This document shows positions 62,434-64,000 of a DNA stretch of 64,000 nucleotides, piece by piece. Under the pieces are notes generated by a model. That model searched no databases. It was not told where the DNA came from and saw only the letters and a program-made list of their open reading frames with translations. Numbering within the stretch: position 1 is the stretch's first letter; each line of letters opens with the position of its first letter. This stretch comes from Siderastrea siderea (lineage: Eukaryota; Cnidaria; Anthozoa; Scleractinia; Rhizangiidae). The stretch is from contig OZ034971.1 of the NCBI GenBank assembly GCA_964030785.1, positions 37,934,304 through 37,998,303 of the forward strand, given 5' to 3'. The translations under genes and the position numbers were made by a program.

Positions 62434-62917
62434 CTGTGGAGAAGAAGAAAGGTGCGTAAGTAGTAAACTCCGCTCGTATGGCTCCTAATGCTGGCTTCTG
62501 ATTGGTCGAGAGCAATCACGTGGTTTTTAGGATGGGAAACCGCTGACCAGGTGGAAAAAGGGATCGTGGGCTCATGGGAACCGGAAGTCACGTGATTTCG
62601 AATGGGAAACCGCTGACCAGGTGGAAAAAGGGATCGTGGGCTCATGGGAACCGGAAGTCACGTGATTTCGAATGGGAAACCGCTGACCAGGTGGAAAAAA
62701 TGGATCGTGGGCTCAAGGGGAAGTAAAACCGCTGAGAAAACGCGGGCTCAAAGTCCAAAGTCCAATTTGGGGAACGTGGGTGATCCTTGAAAACAACACA
62801 AAAATGAATAAATCATGTTTTATTGAATTGTTTTACAATAACTGTGGTTTTCCTTTGAGTTCCTCTTTGATAAGTGTTCCTTAATGTTCATTACAATCGA
62901 CGATCTTGTTGGGGTTT
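62434..62917. other. Spacer between host exon and second polymerase
   Basis: Holds the 70-bp tandem repeat and the polymerase 3' end signal. No TIR or 6-bp duplication of a second Polinton is recognisable here, so the left boundary of that element is unresolved. Confidence 0.5.
62534..62718. repeat. 70-bp tandem repeat, 2.6 copies
   Basis: GGGAAACCGCTGACCAGGTG starts at 62534, 62604 and 62674, exactly 70 bases apart. Units 1 and 2 carry AAGTCACGTGATTTCGAAT, which includes the E-box CACGTG; the third is truncated and diverged. It lies just upstream of the most 5' exon found for the large host gene. Confidence 0.85.
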
Positions 62918-64000
62918 TCACTGGTAGCCATAGGGGTAGGTCTTGAAGGTGTTGTGATCAATGACTCGTTTGTCATACACCAGCTTGTACCATTTATGTT
63001 GGGGTTCAGTGAGCAAGGTGTAGTTTGTTGGGTTGCGAACAATTTGATGGGTTTTTGTTACTTGTATTTCCCGTGGTTTGGGAAGGGGTTTCTGGATTTC
63101 GTCCTTGACATTCTGACGCATGACGTCATAATTGAGCTGGGTGTGTCCTTCGCTGTTGAGTCGGAAGCCTCTGACCTTGCATTCCACTTTTCCTTTATTC
63201 GTAGTATACCCATAGTTCTTGGGTCCTCCACTGACAAATTCTTGAATGTATTCTTTATCATCTAATTCGGAGGCGAAGTCCCCAAGATAGGAACCCAATA
63301 CAGGTTTGAATTGAGTGGGTGTTTCCTCCAGGTAGATGACGGAGTCGGTGTCAAAGTAGAGGACTCTTTCCCCTAAGCGTTCCAGGGCGTCATACAATTT
63401 AAGGCGGGCGTGGCAGGTAGTGAAGCAGGCCACAAAAATGTTGAGGTTGGGCGAAACGCGGATGTCCTCTTTTTGTTTTTGGTAGTGGATCTCCACAGTT
63501 TGTTCATTGATAACTGCGACGTGACGTACGTCTAAGGCATCGCTATCCAAAAACTGGTGGAAGGCATGGGGGTCATCAAAGGCTTGAATTTGGGTCTTGT
63601 TGAGGCGTTGTCCAAACTTACCCCACATGGAGTTGAGCATGAGCTTAGCTAGGGTGCGCAGGCCCGGGTTGAATTCGATCTTGTGGTACTCCAACTGGAT
63701 GCCTTCATGCAGTAAGTACTGTTCGATGTAACGTTGCTTTTCTTCTTCTGTCATGTTCTTCTTAGGCCACCCACTAGCTTCTTGTTTGATTTTCAACCAG
63801 GTGTCGACATAATCGGCGAAGAGGCCCTCACAGGTTTCTTCAAAATGCCAGACTTCGTAGATGTATTGGACTTGGTACCCCAATTCAACCGCTTTACACA
63901 ACTCTGGGGTACACCAGGTACTGGTGAGGGCGCGTTGTTCATTGGTGTGAGGGCAATGATAGGATCTGTCCAAAAGAGGTTTGTCCATTTCTTCTTCCAC
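62918..64000 (-). CDS. polB: Second, distinct family-B DNA polymerase (C-terminal part, runs off window)
   Basis: 360 codons open from the window edge to TGA at 62918. Polymerase motif B is LMLNSMWGKFGQR and motif C YFDTDSVIY. The end is YPYGYQ. An AATAAA-type signal (minus-strand CAATAAAA near 62826) follows. It belongs to the protein-primed polymerases of Polinton/adintovirus-like elements but is clearly a different lineage from the copy at 29348-33100: NSMWGK instead of NSVFGK, and YFDTDS instead of FTDTDS. Codon usage is less AT-biased. The rest of the element, if any, lies past 64000. No lesion in the visible part. Confidence 0.85.
   Translation of the reverse strand: MEEEMDKPLLDRSYHCPHTNEQRALTSTWCTPELCKAVELGYQVQYIYEVWHFEETCEGLFADYVDTWLKIKQEASGWPKKNMTEEEKQRYIEQYLLHEGIQLEYHKIEFNPGLRTLAKLMLNSMWGKFGQRLNKTQIQAFDDPHAFHQFLDSDALDVRHVAVINEQTVEIHYQKQKEDIRVSPNLNIFVACFTTCHARLKLYDALERLGERVLYFDTDSVIYLEETPTQFKPVLGSYLGDFASELDDKEYIQEFVSGGPKNYGYTTNKGKVECKVRGFRLNSEGHTQLNYDVMRQNVKDEIQKPLPKPREIQVTKTHQIVRNPTNYTLLTEPQHKWYKLVYDKRVIDHNTFKTYPYGYQ

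Noticed and set aside
62918..64000. Treating the right-edge polymerase as part of the 28308-46904 Polinton
   Set aside because: That element is complete, bounded by a 6-bp duplication and already has its own, clearly different PolB.

Overview
The window is animal nuclear DNA, most likely from an anthozoan cnidarian (stony coral or sea anemone) or a similar marine invertebrate. Evidence: small phase-consistent exons with GT/AG introns, AATAAA signals, dense short DNA transposons with clean target-site duplications, tRNA-derived SINEs, long 4-bp microsatellites and a complete Maverick/Polinton. The species is not determined.

Layout. 1-3.1 kb: a roughly 1-kb segment present twice in direct orientation. 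4.0-5.3 kb: a two-exon gene for a secreted DNRLRE-like protein. 5.3-22.8 kb: no convincing gene; TTAA-flanked MITEs, a 5.5-kb fold-back element with 9-bp target duplications (10539-16007), and inside it a 2.5-kb element with TAA duplications that in turn holds a 458-bp element with 8-bp duplications. 22.9-62.4 kb: a long minus-strand host gene. Its stop codon is at 22863 and about 20 small exons can be read back to 62433, nearly all joined in phase. It encodes an acidic, low-complexity and coiled-coil protein that I cannot name. Its introns hold a tRNA-Thr-like gene, a pogo-like MITE, a dead Penelope-like RT, a SINE, two large tetranucleotide arrays and the Polinton.

The Polinton (28308-46904, 18,597 bp) has a perfect 6-bp target duplication (CATACG), terminal inverted repeats of about 1.03 and 1.27 kb, and a viral gene set. 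Minus strand: protein-primed DNA polymerase B (split by one in-frame TAG), two small zinc proteins, a broken Bro-N/VRR-NUC gene, integrase with chromodomain, a DUF5679-like plus phospholipase A2 gene (frameshifted), adenain-like protease (no ATG), a pX-like basic protein, major capsid protein, a small pVI-like protein, penton protein and a PPxY-bearing structural protein. Plus strand: packaging ATPase, tail-fibre-like protein, a 37-residue peptide and a two-TM protein. A VLTF3-like transcription factor closes the set on the minus strand. Together this is the plan of an adenovirus-like virion with its own replication, integration, maturation and late transcription.

The most unusual signals lie in the element's non-coding design. 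The TIRs carry arrays of short perfect hairpins with GAA/GAAA/GGA loops whose stems differ between copies by paired, compensating changes. They also carry a branched fold resembling a parvovirus ITR and a 75-nt palindrome at each extreme tip. Start codons are abutted by two different AT-rich motifs: AAACnAATnATATA before virion genes and ATATAGTAttAATA before replication/regulatory genes. Several virion proteins carry adenain-type (I/L/M/Q)xGx-G or xGG-x cleavage sites. A second, different family-B DNA polymerase runs off the right edge (62918-64000).
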